Shown: piece after piece, positions 34,569 through 44,385 of the stretch
Layout: each line of letters begins with the position of its first letter
How positions within the stretch are numbered: position 1 is the stretch's first letter
Origin: Streptomyces sp. B21-083
Lineage (GTDB): Bacteria > Actinomycetota > Actinomycetes > Streptomycetales > Streptomycetaceae
DNA: 64,000 nt
NCBI RefSeq assembly: GCF_036898825.1
Contig: NZ_JARUND010000002.1
Span: 3,844,001-3,908,000, forward strand
Direction of reading: 5' to 3'
Made by a program: the position numbers and the translations under genes
Notes under the pieces: model-generated
The model's input: only the letters and a program-made list of their open reading frames with translations
What the model was told of the DNA's origin: nothing
Databases searched by the model: none

Positions 34569-35036
34569 ATGGACACGTCATGGTGGCTCGCCCTGGCGGC
34601 CGTCGTGCTGCTCGCGCTGGTCGCGGCGCTGGTGGACGGCTGGGGGCGCGGGCATCGGCCCCCGAGGCGCGGGGGCAGGCCGCCGGGGCGGCCCGGGGAG
34701 CCGAAAGGGCAGCGGGGGCGGTCGGCGCGGCCCCGGCCCGCGGAGATCTGGTGGGCGAACGTGCCCTTCGAGGACGGCCCGGGGGGCAAGGACCGGCCGT
34801 GTCTGGTGCTCGCGGTGCGCGGGCGGCGCGCGACGGTCGCGAAGATCACCAGCAAGTACCACGACGAGCGGCCGGGGGTGATTCCGCTGCCGCCGGGCGC
34901 GGTGGGCGACGCCCAGGGCCGGACGAGTTTCCTGGAGACGGACGAGCTGCGTGACCTGCCAGTTCAGGAGTTCCGGCGGCGGGTGGGGGTGGTGGACCCG
35001 GCCCTGTGGGACCAGGTCCGACACCTCGCGTCGTAG
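34569..35036 (+). CDS. PemK/MazF-like protein with N-terminal membrane helix
   Basis: 155 aa from ATG 34569. An N-terminal hydrophobic helix (WWLALAAVVLLALVAALV, residues 5-22) and a long Arg/Gly/Pro linker (25-57) precede a PemK-like domain: PAEIWWANVPFEDGPGGKDRPCLVL (the P-G-[KR]-x-RP signature of the MazF fold) and TSFLETDELRDLP. Classical MazF/PemK toxins are soluble endoribonucleases; the membrane anchor and absence of an antitoxin gene next door suggest a domesticated, non-toxin role. It converges on cysM. Confidence 0.85.
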   Translation: MDTSWWLALAAVVLLALVAALVDGWGRGHRPPRRGGRPPGRPGEPKGQRGRSARPRPAEIWWANVPFEDGPGGKDRPCLVLAVRGRRATVAKITSKYHDERPGVIPLPPGAVGDAQGRTSFLETDELRDLPVQEFRRRVGVVDPALWDQVRHLAS

Positions 35037-35076
35037 TGCGGAACCCGAACAGGTTCACGATGGGCCGGTCAGGGGC

Positions 35077-36322
<1,246 letters not shown>

Positions 36323-36444
36323 GGCTCGGGGCTCCTGTCGGGAGTGGTAGGTCGATGGGCGCGCGGCGGCGCGAAAAGCGTTGTTCAGCAGGTCATACAT
36401 GTGACGCGCCGCGGCTCACGGCCGTACGGCGGCAGGGGGCAGCA

Positions 36445-36543
36445 TCAACAGATGGCGCTTGCCAGCCTGCACAGGTCGACGTGCAGCCGCGCCACGAGCA
36501 GCAGGGTGCCCGGCGTCTTCTCGCTCACGTCGTAGGAAACCAT
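36445..36543 (-). CDS. Putative cysteine leader peptide (32 aa)
   Basis: ATG 36543 to the TGA at 36447-36445. The sequence ends RLHVDLCRLASAIC, the recurrent actinobacterial putative-leader-peptide motif with Cys at 25 and at the last position. A -10-like TACGAT (36555-36550) ends 7 nt before the ATG and there is no ribosome site, so the message may be leaderless. It lies 122 nt upstream of cysO in the same direction. By analogy with Cys-rich leaderless ORFs in mycobacteria, stalling at Cys codons could switch cysO-cysM expression according to cysteine supply. The frame is open up to 36651 but that part is not conserved. Confidence 0.75.
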   Translation of the reverse strand: MVSYDVSEKTPGTLLLVARLHVDLCRLASAIC

Positions 36544-36655
36544 GGGCTCATCGTATCGATTCCCGGTCCGGATCCTGGAGGCCCGTCCTGCATTCTGGAC
36601 ATTTTCGGGCCGCTGGATGAGATGGGTGGCAGATCGGCGGGTGATCCGCACGAGA

Positions 36656-37078
36656 TCAGTACGTCTCCACGACGCTGACCTCCTCCTCCGTCACCTCTCC
36701 CTCGACGATCCGGAACGAGCGGAACTGGAACTCCCCGAGGCCGTCCGTGTCGGCCGTGGACACCAGGACGTAGTGGGCGCCGGGCTCGTTGGCGTAGGAG
36801 ATGTCGGTACGGGAGGGGTGGGCCTCGGTCGCCGTGTGGGAGTGGTAGATGACCACCGGCTCCTCGTCACGGTCGTCCATCTCGCGGTACAGCTTGAGCA
36901 GATCCCCGGAGTCGAACTCGTAGAACGTGGGCGACATGGCCGCGTTCAGCATCGGGATGAAGCGCTCGGGGCGGTCGGAGCCCGCCGGGCCGGCGACGAC
37001 GCCGCACGCCTCGTCGGGGTGGTCCTTGCGCGCGTGGGCGACGATCTGGTCGACGAGGGCCTGGGTGATGGTCAGCAT
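36656..37078 (-). CDS. mec: JAMM/M67 metallopeptidase (Mec, CysO-cysteine hydrolase)
   Basis: 140 aa from ATG 37078. JAMM zinc peptidase with all motif residues: E23 (DEACGVV), H79 and H81 (IYHSH), S89 and D92 (PSRTD). In M. tuberculosis, Mec cleaves the CysO-cysteine adduct made by CysM, releasing cysteine. Here it may also remove the Met-Val tail from CysO, as QbsD does for QbsE in Pseudomonas. It is upstream of the leader peptide and cysO-cysM in the same direction, preceded by a strong terminator, so it probably has its own promoter. Confidence 0.93.
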   Translation of the reverse strand: MLTITQALVDQIVAHARKDHPDEACGVVAGPAGSDRPERFIPMLNAAMSPTFYEFDSGDLLKLYREMDDRDEEPVVIYHSHTATEAHPSRTDISYANEPGAHYVLVSTADTDGLGEFQFRSFRIVEGEVTEEEVSVVETY

Positions 37079-37098
37079 GCTGGCCAGGATAAGCAGAG

Positions 37099-37135
37099 GG
37101 GCCGTCCCGTACCGAGGGTTGGTACGGGACGGCCC
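37099..37135 (-). terminator. Hairpin terminator after the clpS-DUF2017 operon
   Basis: A perfect 15-bp stem (GGGCCGTCCCGTACC) with a 7-nt loop, between the DUF2017 stop and the mec start. Confidence 0.85.
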
Positions 37136-37168
37136 ACATGCCGGAATGACGCTACGGCTAGGAAGATC

Positions 37169-37774
37169 TCAGGGCATCAAGGTCGACACGAGCGTCTCCT
37201 GCAGCCCTCCCAGCCACAGGTACGCCATCACCATCGGCTTGCGCGGGTCCTCGTCCGGGAGCCGGTAGAGGAGGTCGGTGTCCTCCTCGTCGACGACGTC
37301 GAGCCGGGAGCCGATCGCCAGGCGCAGGTCGTTGAGCGCGCCGAGCCATTGCCGGGACTCCTCGTGCGTCAGCTTGAGCACCGCGCCCCCGTCGCCCGCC
37401 GGCGACAGCGCGTCCAGTGAGCGGATCACCGCGAGGGCGGTCTCCCGCTTGCCGGTCCGCAGGTCGTTCTCGGTGAACCGGCGGAACTCGGAGGAGTACT
37501 CCCGCTGTTCCTCCGCCTGTTCCGGCGACGACGGTACGTCGACGGGGTCACCGTAGGCGTCCGGGAACAGGCGCCTGAGCACCGGGTCGGAGGGGGGCTC
37601 GCTCGGGCCCTCGGCGAACAGCTCGGCGAGCGGGTCGTCGGGGGCGTCCTCGCCGGGGCCGGGGCCGATCAGCTCCAGGAGCTGGACGGCCAGCGACCGG
37701 ATGATGGAGATCTCGACGTCGTCGAGCGCGACGGCCGCGCCGCCGCCGGGGAGCGGTTCGAAGTGTCCTGGCAT
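37169..37774 (-). CDS. DUF2017 domain protein
   Basis: 201 aa from ATG 37774; the frame's extension to 38236 is a shadow of clpS. Matches DUF2017: ALDDVEISIIRSLAVQLLELIG near the N-terminus, DPVLRRLFPDAY in the middle, EFRRFTENDLRTGKR and a C-terminal LGALNDLRLAIGSRL. It always accompanies clpS in actinobacteria and starts 11 nt after the clpS stop here, so the two are co-expressed. Cytoplasmic, function unknown; a link to ClpS-guided proteolysis is only inferred from context. Confidence 0.9.
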   Translation of the reverse strand: MPGHFEPLPGGGAAVALDDVEISIIRSLAVQLLELIGPGPGEDAPDDPLAELFAEGPSEPPSDPVLRRLFPDAYGDPVDVPSSPEQAEEQREYSSEFRRFTENDLRTGKRETALAVIRSLDALSPAGDGGAVLKLTHEESRQWLGALNDLRLAIGSRLDVVDEEDTDLLYRLPDEDPRKPMVMAYLWLGGLQETLVSTLMP

Positions 37775-37785
37775 GGAATTGTTCG

Positions 37786-38094
37786 CTACTTCCGGTCCTG
37801 CTGGAGGGTGGCCCACAGACCGTAGCCGTGCATGGCCTGCACGTCGCGTTCCATCTCTTCGCGGCTGCCGCTGGAGACGACCGCCCGGCCCTTGTGGTGG
37901 ACGTCCATCATGAGCTTGGTGGCCTTGTCCTTCGGGTAGCCGAAGTACGTCTGGAAGACGTAGGTCACATAGCTCATGAGGTTGACCGGGTCGTTGTGGA
38001 CGATGGTGACCCAGGGGACGTCGGGCTCGGGTACGGCGAAGGTCTCCTCCGCCGGTTCGGTGCGTTCGATCTCTACGGGAGCGGGTGACGTCAC
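37786..38094 (-). CDS. clpS: ATP-dependent Clp protease adaptor ClpS
   Basis: 102 aa from GTG 38094 ([14 protein letters not shown]); an ATG at 38151 is in frame but adds an unlikely Trp-rich segment. Adaptor that delivers N-degron proteins to ClpCP. Signature: [19 protein letters not shown] (N/D binding the N-terminus), then [16 protein letters not shown] and [20 protein letters not shown]. Length is slightly greater than E. coli ClpS because of the acidic N-terminal extension. Divergent from pncB across about 86 nt. Confidence 0.93.
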   Translation of the reverse strand: MTSPAPVEIERTEPAEETFAVPEPDVPWVTIVHNDPVNLMSYVTYVFQTYFGYPKDKATKLMMDVHHKGRAVVSSGSREEMERDVQAMHGYGLWATLQQDRK

Positions 38095-38180
38095 AAGGCC
38101 ATGCTGCCACCAGAAGGGGGTCACCGGCCAAATCGCCGTGGAAATCGTCAAAGTGACGAGATGGGGGTAGCATCCCGTCC

Positions 38181-39521
38181 ATGAACACAGCGGACCTTGG
38201 GCTGCCGGTGGACGTCCCCTCGACGGCGCTCTTCACGGATCACTACGAGCTGACGATGCTCCAGGCAGCCCTGAAGGCGGGCACCGCCGACCGGCGGTCG
38301 GTCTTCGAGGTCTTCACGCGGCGGTTGCCGGAGGGCCGGCGATACGGCGTCGTCGCGGGCACCGGGCGGGTGCTCGACGCGGTGGAGAACTTCCGTTTCG
38401 ACACGGCCGTCCTCGACTTCCTGCGCGAGCGCCGGATCGTCAACGAGGAGACCCTGCAGTGGCTGGCCTCGTACCGGTTCAGCGGGGACGTCTGGGGCTA
38501 TCCCGAGGGCGAGGTCTACTTCCCGGGCTCGCCGATCCTGCGGGTCGAGGGCTCCTTCGCGGAGTGTGTGCTGCTGGAGACGGTGATCCTCTCCATCCTC
38601 AACCACGATTCTGCGATCGCGGCGGCCGCGTCCCGGATGGCCTCGGCCGCCGGTGACCGCCCGCTGATCGAGATGGGCGCCCGGCGCACGCACGAGCTGG
38701 CCGCGGTGGCCGCCTCCCGCGCCGCGTACGTCGGCGGCTTCACCAGCACGTCCGACCTGGCCGCCGGTTTCCGCTACGGCATCCCGACCGTCGGGACGAG
38801 CGCCCACGCGTTCACCCTGCTCCACGACCGCGAGCGGGACGCCTTCCAGGCCCAGGTGGACTCGCTGGGCCGCGACACGACGCTGCTGGTGGACACGTAC
38901 GACGTCGCCGAGGCGGTGCGGGCAGCGGTGGAGGTCGCCGGGCCGGAACTGGGCGCGGTGCGCATCGACTCCGGGGACCTGCTCCTGGTCGCGCACCGGG
39001 TGCGGCAGCAGCTGGACGAGCTGGGGGCGCAGCGGACGCGGATCGTCGTGACCTCGGACCTCGACGAGTACGCGATCGCCTCGCTGGCGGCGGCACCCGT
39101 GGACGCGTACGGGGTCGGCACCCAGCTGGTGACGGGTTCCGGCCACCCGACGTGCTCGATGGTCTACAAGTTGGTGGCCCGCGCCGAGTCCGCGGACCCG
39201 AAGGCTCCGCTGGTCCCGGTGGCGAAGAAGTCGAGCGGCGGGAAGACGTCCGTGGGGGGCCGGAAGTGGGCGGCCCGGCGGCTCGACCGGCACGGGTTCG
39301 CGGAGGCCGAGGTGATCGGTACGGGACCGGTGCCGGCCGAGCTGGCCGACCGGCAGCTGCTGGTCGAGCTGGTGAAGGGCGGTCGGGTCGTCGCCCGCGA
39401 GGCGCTGGACGTCGTACGGGACCGGCATGCCACCGCGCGCGCCAACCTGCCGCTGTCGGCGACCCAGCTGTCGCGCGGGGAGGCCGTCATTCCGACGGAG
39501 TACGTGCCGGCGCGGGCCTGA
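38181..39521 (+). CDS. pncB: Nicotinate phosphoribosyltransferase
   Basis: 446 aa from ATG 38181. Converts nicotinate and PRPP to nicotinate mononucleotide in NAD salvage. Recognisable blocks: [19 protein letters not shown], the [18 protein letters not shown] segment, [27 protein letters not shown] (catalytic His region), [11 protein letters not shown] and the PRPP-binding VRIDSGDL and TSDLDEY. Full length. pncA follows 158 nt downstream in the same direction, giving the nicotinamide to NaMN steps together. Confidence 0.95.
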   Translation: MNTADLGLPVDVPSTALFTDHYELTMLQAALKAGTADRRSVFEVFTRRLPEGRRYGVVAGTGRVLDAVENFRFDTAVLDFLRERRIVNEETLQWLASYRFSGDVWGYPEGEVYFPGSPILRVEGSFAECVLLETVILSILNHDSAIAAAASRMASAAGDRPLIEMGARRTHELAAVAASRAAYVGGFTSTSDLAAGFRYGIPTVGTSAHAFTLLHDRERDAFQAQVDSLGRDTTLLVDTYDVAEAVRAAVEVAGPELGAVRIDSGDLLLVAHRVRQQLDELGAQRTRIVVTSDLDEYAIASLAAAPVDAYGVGTQLVTGSGHPTCSMVYKLVARAESADPKAPLVPVAKKSSGGKTSVGGRKWAARRLDRHGFAEAEVIGTGPVPAELADRQLLVELVKGGRVVAREALDVVRDRHATARANLPLSATQLSRGEAVIPTEYVPARA

Positions 39522-39679
39522 CACCCCCGCTGCACAGGGGCAACAGGCGTCCGTGCCCGCCGGTTGCCCCGAATGCCCCCTCCCGAAGTGGGTCGGAAGT
39601 CTCTAGGCTCGGAAGTTCACATGTTCACACCGACCAGGCCTCCAGGCCCGCACCCCCTGACACTCGAAGGACACCGCCC

Positions 39680-40264
39680 ATGCGCCGCGCCCTGATCGTC
39701 GTAGACGTGCAGAACGACTTCTGCGAGGGAGGCAGTCTCGCGGTGGCCGGGGGTGCCGATGTCGCTGCCGCGATCACCGAGCTGATCGGGCAGGCCCCCG
39801 CCGGGTACCGCCATGTCGTGGCGACCCGCGACCATCACATCGCCCCGGGCGGACACTTCGCCGACAACCCCGACTTCCAGCGCTCCTGGCCCGCGCACTG
39901 CGTGGCCGGCACGGAGGGAGTCGGCTTCCACCCGAACTTCGCGCCGGCGGTCGCCTCCGGCGCGATCGACGCCGTCTTCGACAAGGGCGCGTACGCGGCG
40001 GCCTACAGCGGCTTCGAGGGCGCCGACGAGAACGGGGTCTCGCTGGGCGACTGGCTGCGGGCCCGTGAGATCGACGAGGTCGACGTGGTCGGTATCGCGA
40101 CCGACCACTGCGTCAGGGCCACGGCTCTGGACGCGGCCCGCGAGGGCTTCCGCACCCAGGTCCTGCTGGACCTCACGGCAGGCGTCGCCGAGGAGTCGAC
40201 GAAACGGGCCCTGGAGGAGCTGCGGGCGGCGGGCGTGGAACTGTCCGGCAAGGCGGTCGTCTAG
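39680..40264 (+). CDS. pncA: Nicotinamidase
   Basis: 194 aa from ATG 39680, AAGGA 9 nt upstream; the frame open back to 39152 is a shadow of pncB. Isochorismatase-fold amidase turning nicotinamide into nicotinate, feeding PncB. Catalytic triad visible: D9 (LIVVDVQNDF), Lys in FDKGAY and Cys in ATDHCVRATA; metal ligands in TRDHHIAPGGHF. The protein would also activate pyrazinamide-type analogues, as in mycobacteria. A block of tandem repeats follows the gene. Confidence 0.95.
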   Translation: MRRALIVVDVQNDFCEGGSLAVAGGADVAAAITELIGQAPAGYRHVVATRDHHIAPGGHFADNPDFQRSWPAHCVAGTEGVGFHPNFAPAVASGAIDAVFDKGAYAAAYSGFEGADENGVSLGDWLRAREIDEVDVVGIATDHCVRATALDAAREGFRTQVLLDLTAGVAEESTKRALEELRAAGVELSGKAVV

Positions 40265-40323
40265 CCCGTAGGGCTCCCCCTGTACCGCCCCCCTCCGCTC
40301 CCCCGTTCCGGACCCCGCACCCA

Positions 40324-40417
40324 CCCCCGCACGCTCGTACGTCCCCGCACGGCCGCGTACGCCCGCACGACCCCCGCACGCTCGTACGTCCCCGCACGGC
40401 CGCGTACGCCCGCACGA
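40324..40417. repeat. 47-bp perfect tandem duplication
   Basis: The unit at 40324-40370 is repeated exactly at 40371-40417; each copy is itself built of GCACG/GTACG pieces. Lies in the 302-nt gap between convergent pncA and the FMN-binding gene. Confidence 0.9.
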
Positions 40418-40446
40418 CCCCGCAGACCCCTACGACCCGCACGCCC

Positions 40447-40482
40447 CGTACGACCCGTACGACCCGTACGACCCGTACGACC
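40447..40482. repeat. Four copies of the 9-bp unit CGTACGACC
   Basis: Exact head-to-tail copies at 40447, 40456, 40465 and 40474, with degenerate relatives on both sides to about 40540. The 9-bp period could encode Gly-Arg-Thr on the minus strand, but no gene with a credible start uses it. Confidence 0.9.
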
Positions 40483-40566
40483 CGCACGCTCGCACGCCCC
40501 CGTACGACCCGCACGCCCCCGCACGCCCCCGCACGCCCGTGTGTGCGCACACCCCCCGCCCCGGGG

Positions 40567-41046
40567 TCAGTCGTCCAGGTCCAGCCACTTCCCGTCGCGC
40601 ATGAGGGTTCGGCCGGCCATCTCGGGCACCGTCCCCCACGCCTGTAGCACCTGCGGGGTGACCTGGAACCAGACGTAGGAGGCATGGTCCTCGCGCGGGT
40701 CCCAGCCGTCCTTCGCGGTGAAGGCGTCGCCCACGCCGGCGGGCAGCTCCTCGCGGGGCAGCATGCGGGCGGTGCCGTGGATCAGGACGACGTCGCGGGT
40801 GTGGCCGAAGGAGAGCCGGACCCGGCCCGAGGAGATCAGGTTGCGGCCGGTCGGGTTGGTGTCGCGGGTGGCCAGCCACACCGACTCGCCGTCCCACCAG
40901 TAGGCGAGCGGGACCAGACAGGGCTCGCCGGTGGCGTCGGCCGTGGCGACCCAGACGTCGATGTCCTTGGCGAGGCGTTCGAGCGCCTCGCGTCTGCGCT
41001 GCTCGGAGCTGCGGGGGCCGCCGGAGTGGGGGTCAGCTGCTGTCAT
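40567..41046 (-). CDS. Pyridoxamine 5'-phosphate oxidase-family flavin/F420-binding protein
   Basis: 159 aa from ATG 41046. Split-barrel flavin-binding fold: DIDVWVATADATGEPCLVPLAYWWDGESVWLAT is the typical opening, followed by GRVRLSFGHTRDVVLIHGTA, and a C-terminal DHASYVWFQVTPQVLQAWG. Members bind FMN or F420 and are mostly uncharacterised oxidoreductases. Streptomyces make F420, so that cofactor is plausible. The gene stands alone and ends in repetitive DNA shared with pncA's downstream region. Confidence 0.85.
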   Translation of the reverse strand: MTAADPHSGGPRSSEQRRREALERLAKDIDVWVATADATGEPCLVPLAYWWDGESVWLATRDTNPTGRNLISSGRVRLSFGHTRDVVLIHGTARMLPREELPAGVGDAFTAKDGWDPREDHASYVWFQVTPQVLQAWGTVPEMAGRTLMRDGKWLDLDD

Positions 41047-41145
41047 GCCGCGAGATTACGGCGTACGCCCTCCCGGTCACATCGTGCGATGGGACTAGGC
41101 CGAAAGGCCGAGGCCCCCGGAGGGCGGTCACAGGTCACACCCTTT

Positions 41146-41508
41146 TCACACCCGGGCCGGTGGCCTCCGCAGCAGCGACCTGATCGGGTGCCACAGCTCC
41201 GTGCGCTCCGGGAGCGACGGGACGCTGTTGTCCGGGGCCGTGCGCCATATCAGGCCGTCGGGGTGGTGGAGGACGGCGGTGATCTCGTCGGGGCTGGGCG
41301 GCTCCGCGTTGCCCCGGAGGTAGACGGCTCGCAGGCCGAGGTTGCGCAGGCGGGTCAGTGCCCTGGCGCGGTTCTGGGCGAGCACCAGGACGCGTACGTC
41401 GTCCAGGCCCACGCCCGTGGGTCTGCCGGTCGGGGCGGTGGGGCTGGGCAGGTTCAGCGCCACCACCACGCTGCCACTGGGCAGCTTACAGAAACCTCCT
41501 GCGGCCAT
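41146..41508 (-). CDS. Conserved Streptomyces hypothetical protein
   Basis: 120 aa from ATG 41508 (MAAGGFCKLPSGS), a GGGGGG run 8 nt upstream; the frame open to 41607 is not coding. The N-terminus MAAGGFCKLP, then VVVALNLPSP and a mid-region DDVRVLVLAQNRARALTRLRNLGLRAVYLRGN are features I remember from a Streptomyces-wide family without function. No membrane segment or catalytic motif. It is followed upstream by the secreted protease gene's terminator. Confidence 0.75.
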   Translation of the reverse strand: MAAGGFCKLPSGSVVVALNLPSPTAPTGRPTGVGLDDVRVLVLAQNRARALTRLRNLGLRAVYLRGNAEPPSPDEITAVLHHPDGLIWRTAPDNSVPSLPERTELWHPIRSLLRRPPARV

Positions 41509-41569
41509 GCGGTCACACCCCCCGTGGGACTCGGTGTCAATAAGAAAGGCACAGGAGGCACCTAAACAC

Positions 41570-41605
41570 GATCGGCCGCGACCCGCCAGGGGGTCACGGC
41601 CGATC
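41570..41605 (-). terminator. Hairpin terminator after the M6 protease gene
   Basis: GATCGGCCG...GACCC, loop GCCAG, then GGGTC...CGGCCGATC; one c.a mismatch interrupts 15 positions of stem. 26 nt after the stop. Confidence 0.8.
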
Positions 41606-41630
41606 ATGTTCTGACCTGCGATTATGTGGA

Positions 41631-43994
41631 TTACTTCACCGCGGGGCCGACCTGGATCGAGATCGTGGAGCCGTCCTTGGCCTCCTTGACGATCTTGATC
41701 TTGGTGTTGGTGTCAGTGATATTCACGCCCGCGAGCGGGGTCGCCGCGTCGTAGTACGTGGAGGTGTGGTCGTTGAAGGTCGACACGCCCTTCTGGGAGG
41801 GGACCTTCGTGAGCACGTCCGCGTTGTGGAGCCGGAGGGCGTCCGTGCGGTACAGGCTGAACGGGGAGTCGTAGGACTGGATGCGGTTGCGCATCAGCGT
41901 GCCGTCCGCCCACTTCAGCGGGGTCGGGTGCGCGTCCACCGGAAGGATCTTGCCGAGACCCGGGTGCGCGGTCACGTTGTTGTCGTTCTGGGAGGTGTCC
42001 CACTTCCAGATCAACAGGCCGTTCTGGTACGGGAAGTGCTCGACCCAGGACGGACGGGTCGTCGAGAAGCCGAAGTTGTACGGGCCGACCTTGAGGGTCT
42101 TGTCGTACGACACGTACTGGCGGTTCTCGGCGATGTAGTACTGCGGGTAGCTGTCCGTGTAGGACGCGCCGAGGCGCGAGAAGCCCTTCGCCTTCCACGC
42201 CGCGTCCGCGCTCTCCGCGTTGTCGGCGAAGACCGTGGCGCCGTCGGCGGTGAGGGTGATCTCGTCGGCCGCGAAGCCCTTCTGGGAGACGCCGCCGTCG
42301 GAGGTGTAGCGGAAGCGCAGGTCGAACTTCTTGCCCGCATAGGCGTCCAGGGGGTACGCCAGCTTCTTGTACGCGTCCACCGTGCCGGTGAGCGCCGGCT
42401 TGCCGCTGCCGTCCCGCGGGATGGCCGCGCCGTCGACCGTGCCGTCGAGAGGCGTGAAGGTGGCGCCGCCGTCGGTGGAGACCTCGGTGTAGAGGTAGTC
42501 GTAGTCGGCCTCGATGTCGTACCAGCCGTCCAGGGTGAGGGTGGCCGAGGACTTGCCGGTGAGGTCGACCGAACGGGTCAGCGTGTTGTTGAGGTTGTTG
42601 TCGCTGCCGCTCCACCACTGGGTCGCGCCCTGCGCCGGGGGGACGACCTCGGTGGTGACCGTCTTGTCCGGCAGCTGGACGACGAGCGCCTGCGGGTTCT
42701 TGGTGTTGTACTCGGCGACGCCCAGCTTGTGGTTCGACTTCTTTCCGGCCTTCGCCGTGTCGTAGTCGAGCCAGCCCAGCTGGAGCTTGTCCCAGGCGGT
42801 CATGTCACCGGGCAGGTCGCCGATGTTGTTGCCACCGGTACCGAGCCAGGAGCCGGACGACATCAGGGTCCAGTAACCGGTCGAGTTCTCACCGGTGTTG
42901 GTGGTGTCGTAGTGGTCCGGCAGACCGAGGTCGTGGCCGTACTCGTGGGCGAAGACGCCGAGTCCGCCGTTCTCCGGCTGGATGGTGTAGTCGCCGACCC
43001 AGATGCCGGTGTCGCCGATCTGCGCGCCGCCGAGCCGGTTGCCGGTGGGGCCGGTCGAGCCCGCGTCGCTGCCGAACGCGAACCAGCGGTGCGCCCAGAT
43101 GGCGTCCTCGCCCTGCGCGCCACCGCCGGCGGACTCGTCCTCACCGGCGTGCACGATCTGGAAGTGGTCGATGTAGCCGTCGGGCTCGTTGAAGTTGCCG
43201 TCGGCGTCGAAGTCGTTGCGGTCCCACTGGTCGTACGCGGCCAGCTGGGTCTTGATCGCCGCGTCGGTCGCGCCGGCTGCCTTCTGCGCCGCGACCCATG
43301 CCGCGACCCCGTCCTGCACCGCGTACCAGGCGCAGTTGTCGGGGTCGCACTTGTTGGACCCGTAACGGGCCTCGTTGTAGGGGACCTTGACCCAGTCCGA
43401 GACCGTGCCCTCGATCGAGTAGCGGCCCGAGGACTGCTTCTCGTAGTACTTCTTCATCGACTCGGTGTTCTTGCCGGTGCCGAAGTAGAGCTTCTTGAAG
43501 TGCTCGGTGTTGTAGTCCGCCTGCCAGGCCGTGCTGTTGTCCTGGGTGCGGTCCGGCGAGGCTATCTGGTTGTGCAGCGGGCCGGGCGTGCCGCCGTAGC
43601 GGCTGTCGACCTTGTCGCCGAACTCGACGAGGATCGTGAAGATCTTGTCGGTTCGCTCGCGGCCGAGCTCGACGTACTTGCCCTTACCCTTGCCGCTCTT
43701 GAGCTGCACGACCTGTGAGCCGTTGCGGTTCTGAGCCTTGGCCTCGCCGGAGATGACCTGCCTGAGGGCTTCCTCGCGCTGGGCCTCCTGGGTCTGGCTG
43801 AGTGGCCCGTCGAGGTCGTGGTCGGCGTGCTGCCGCTCCGCCGGGTCGTGCCGGTTCGCGGCCGGCACGGCTGAAGCGCCTTTGCCCGCACCGGAGTCGG
43901 CCTCGGCGATGGCGAAGGTGGAGAAGGTGGCGGCGGCTGTGGCGAGTGCCACGCCCACGGCCGCCGTTCTGAACGTCCAGGGTCTGCTGGTCAC
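41631..43994 (-). CDS. Secreted immune inhibitor A-type (M6) metalloprotease
   Basis: 787 aa from ATG 43994. Signal peptide: TSRPWTFRT then the hydrophobic AVGVALATAAATFSTFAIA. A prodomain of about 90 residues precedes the M6 catalytic domain, with HEYGHDLGLPDHYD (zinc H350, H354, catalytic E351). Further C-terminal are beta-rich segments (about 480-610; VTTEVVPPAQGATQWWSG, DLTGKSSATLTLDGWYDIEADYDYLYTEVS) like the PKD/CBM-like domains of immune inhibitor A. Secreted proteases of this kind are often under AdpA-type developmental control; the 390-nt upstream region carries AGTCAA/TTGACT repeats. Confidence 0.95.
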   Translation of the reverse strand: MTSRPWTFRTAAVGVALATAAATFSTFAIAEADSGAGKGASAVPAANRHDPAERQHADHDLDGPLSQTQEAQREEALRQVISGEAKAQNRNGSQVVQLKSGKGKGKYVELGRERTDKIFTILVEFGDKVDSRYGGTPGPLHNQIASPDRTQDNSTAWQADYNTEHFKKLYFGTGKNTESMKKYYEKQSSGRYSIEGTVSDWVKVPYNEARYGSNKCDPDNCAWYAVQDGVAAWVAAQKAAGATDAAIKTQLAAYDQWDRNDFDADGNFNEPDGYIDHFQIVHAGEDESAGGGAQGEDAIWAHRWFAFGSDAGSTGPTGNRLGGAQIGDTGIWVGDYTIQPENGGLGVFAHEYGHDLGLPDHYDTTNTGENSTGYWTLMSSGSWLGTGGNNIGDLPGDMTAWDKLQLGWLDYDTAKAGKKSNHKLGVAEYNTKNPQALVVQLPDKTVTTEVVPPAQGATQWWSGSDNNLNNTLTRSVDLTGKSSATLTLDGWYDIEADYDYLYTEVSTDGGATFTPLDGTVDGAAIPRDGSGKPALTGTVDAYKKLAYPLDAYAGKKFDLRFRYTSDGGVSQKGFAADEITLTADGATVFADNAESADAAWKAKGFSRLGASYTDSYPQYYIAENRQYVSYDKTLKVGPYNFGFSTTRPSWVEHFPYQNGLLIWKWDTSQNDNNVTAHPGLGKILPVDAHPTPLKWADGTLMRNRIQSYDSPFSLYRTDALRLHNADVLTKVPSQKGVSTFNDHTSTYYDAATPLAGVNITDTNTKIKIVKEAKDGSTISIQVGPAVK

Positions 43995-44385
43995 TTGAGG
44001 GTCCCTCCCCCGCGCCCGTCCGCGCGGATGGGGGGGTTCCTGGTTCGGAAGCTCTCCGCGGGCGGTATACGCGTGTAGTCAAGTGACGTAATTTGACTAG
44101 AGGTTTAGAAGAAAAGACAGACCTTGACTTGGGCAGGTCAAATGCATTATGTGGGCTTGACAGGCCCTATAGCTGTCGCCCAACCGGCGCGCGGGCGCGT
44201 CCACTTGGTGGACGTGATGACTCCGTGCGCCCCCTGTGCTCCGGAGCCGTGTGTTAGGTCACGCTTACCGCGCGTTCCAGTCGGGCATGCACGCGATTAG
44301 AGTCGGTCGGCGGACGCCGGATGTCCGGTGGAAAGCCAGGTCGACACGCTCCCCTCACCCCCGAATCCACGAGGACTCGATTGCC
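43995..44385. promoter_or_regulatory. 391-nt divergent regulatory region of the protease gene
   Basis: An AT-richer island (44085-44165) interrupts the GC-rich DNA. It carries an inverted repeat AGTCAA (44077-44082) / TTGACT (44093-44098) and two further TTGAC motifs near 44122 and 44157. These may be promoter elements for the protease (leftward) or operator half-sites; I cannot assign -10 boxes with certainty. Confidence 0.45.

Noticed and set aside
34569..35036. Complete toxin-antitoxin operon at the PemK gene
   Set aside because: No antitoxin-like ORF exists on either side; the neighbours are an MBL hydrolase and cysM.
39152..39679. N-terminal extension of pncA
   Set aside because: This part of the frame lies over the 3' third of pncB and is Arg/Gly-rich; the ATG at 39680 with AAGGA gives the canonical nicotinamidase N-terminus.
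40261..40524. Minus-strand ORF of Gly-Arg-Thr repeats
   Set aside because: It is the translation of tandem DNA repeats without a ribosome site or homology.
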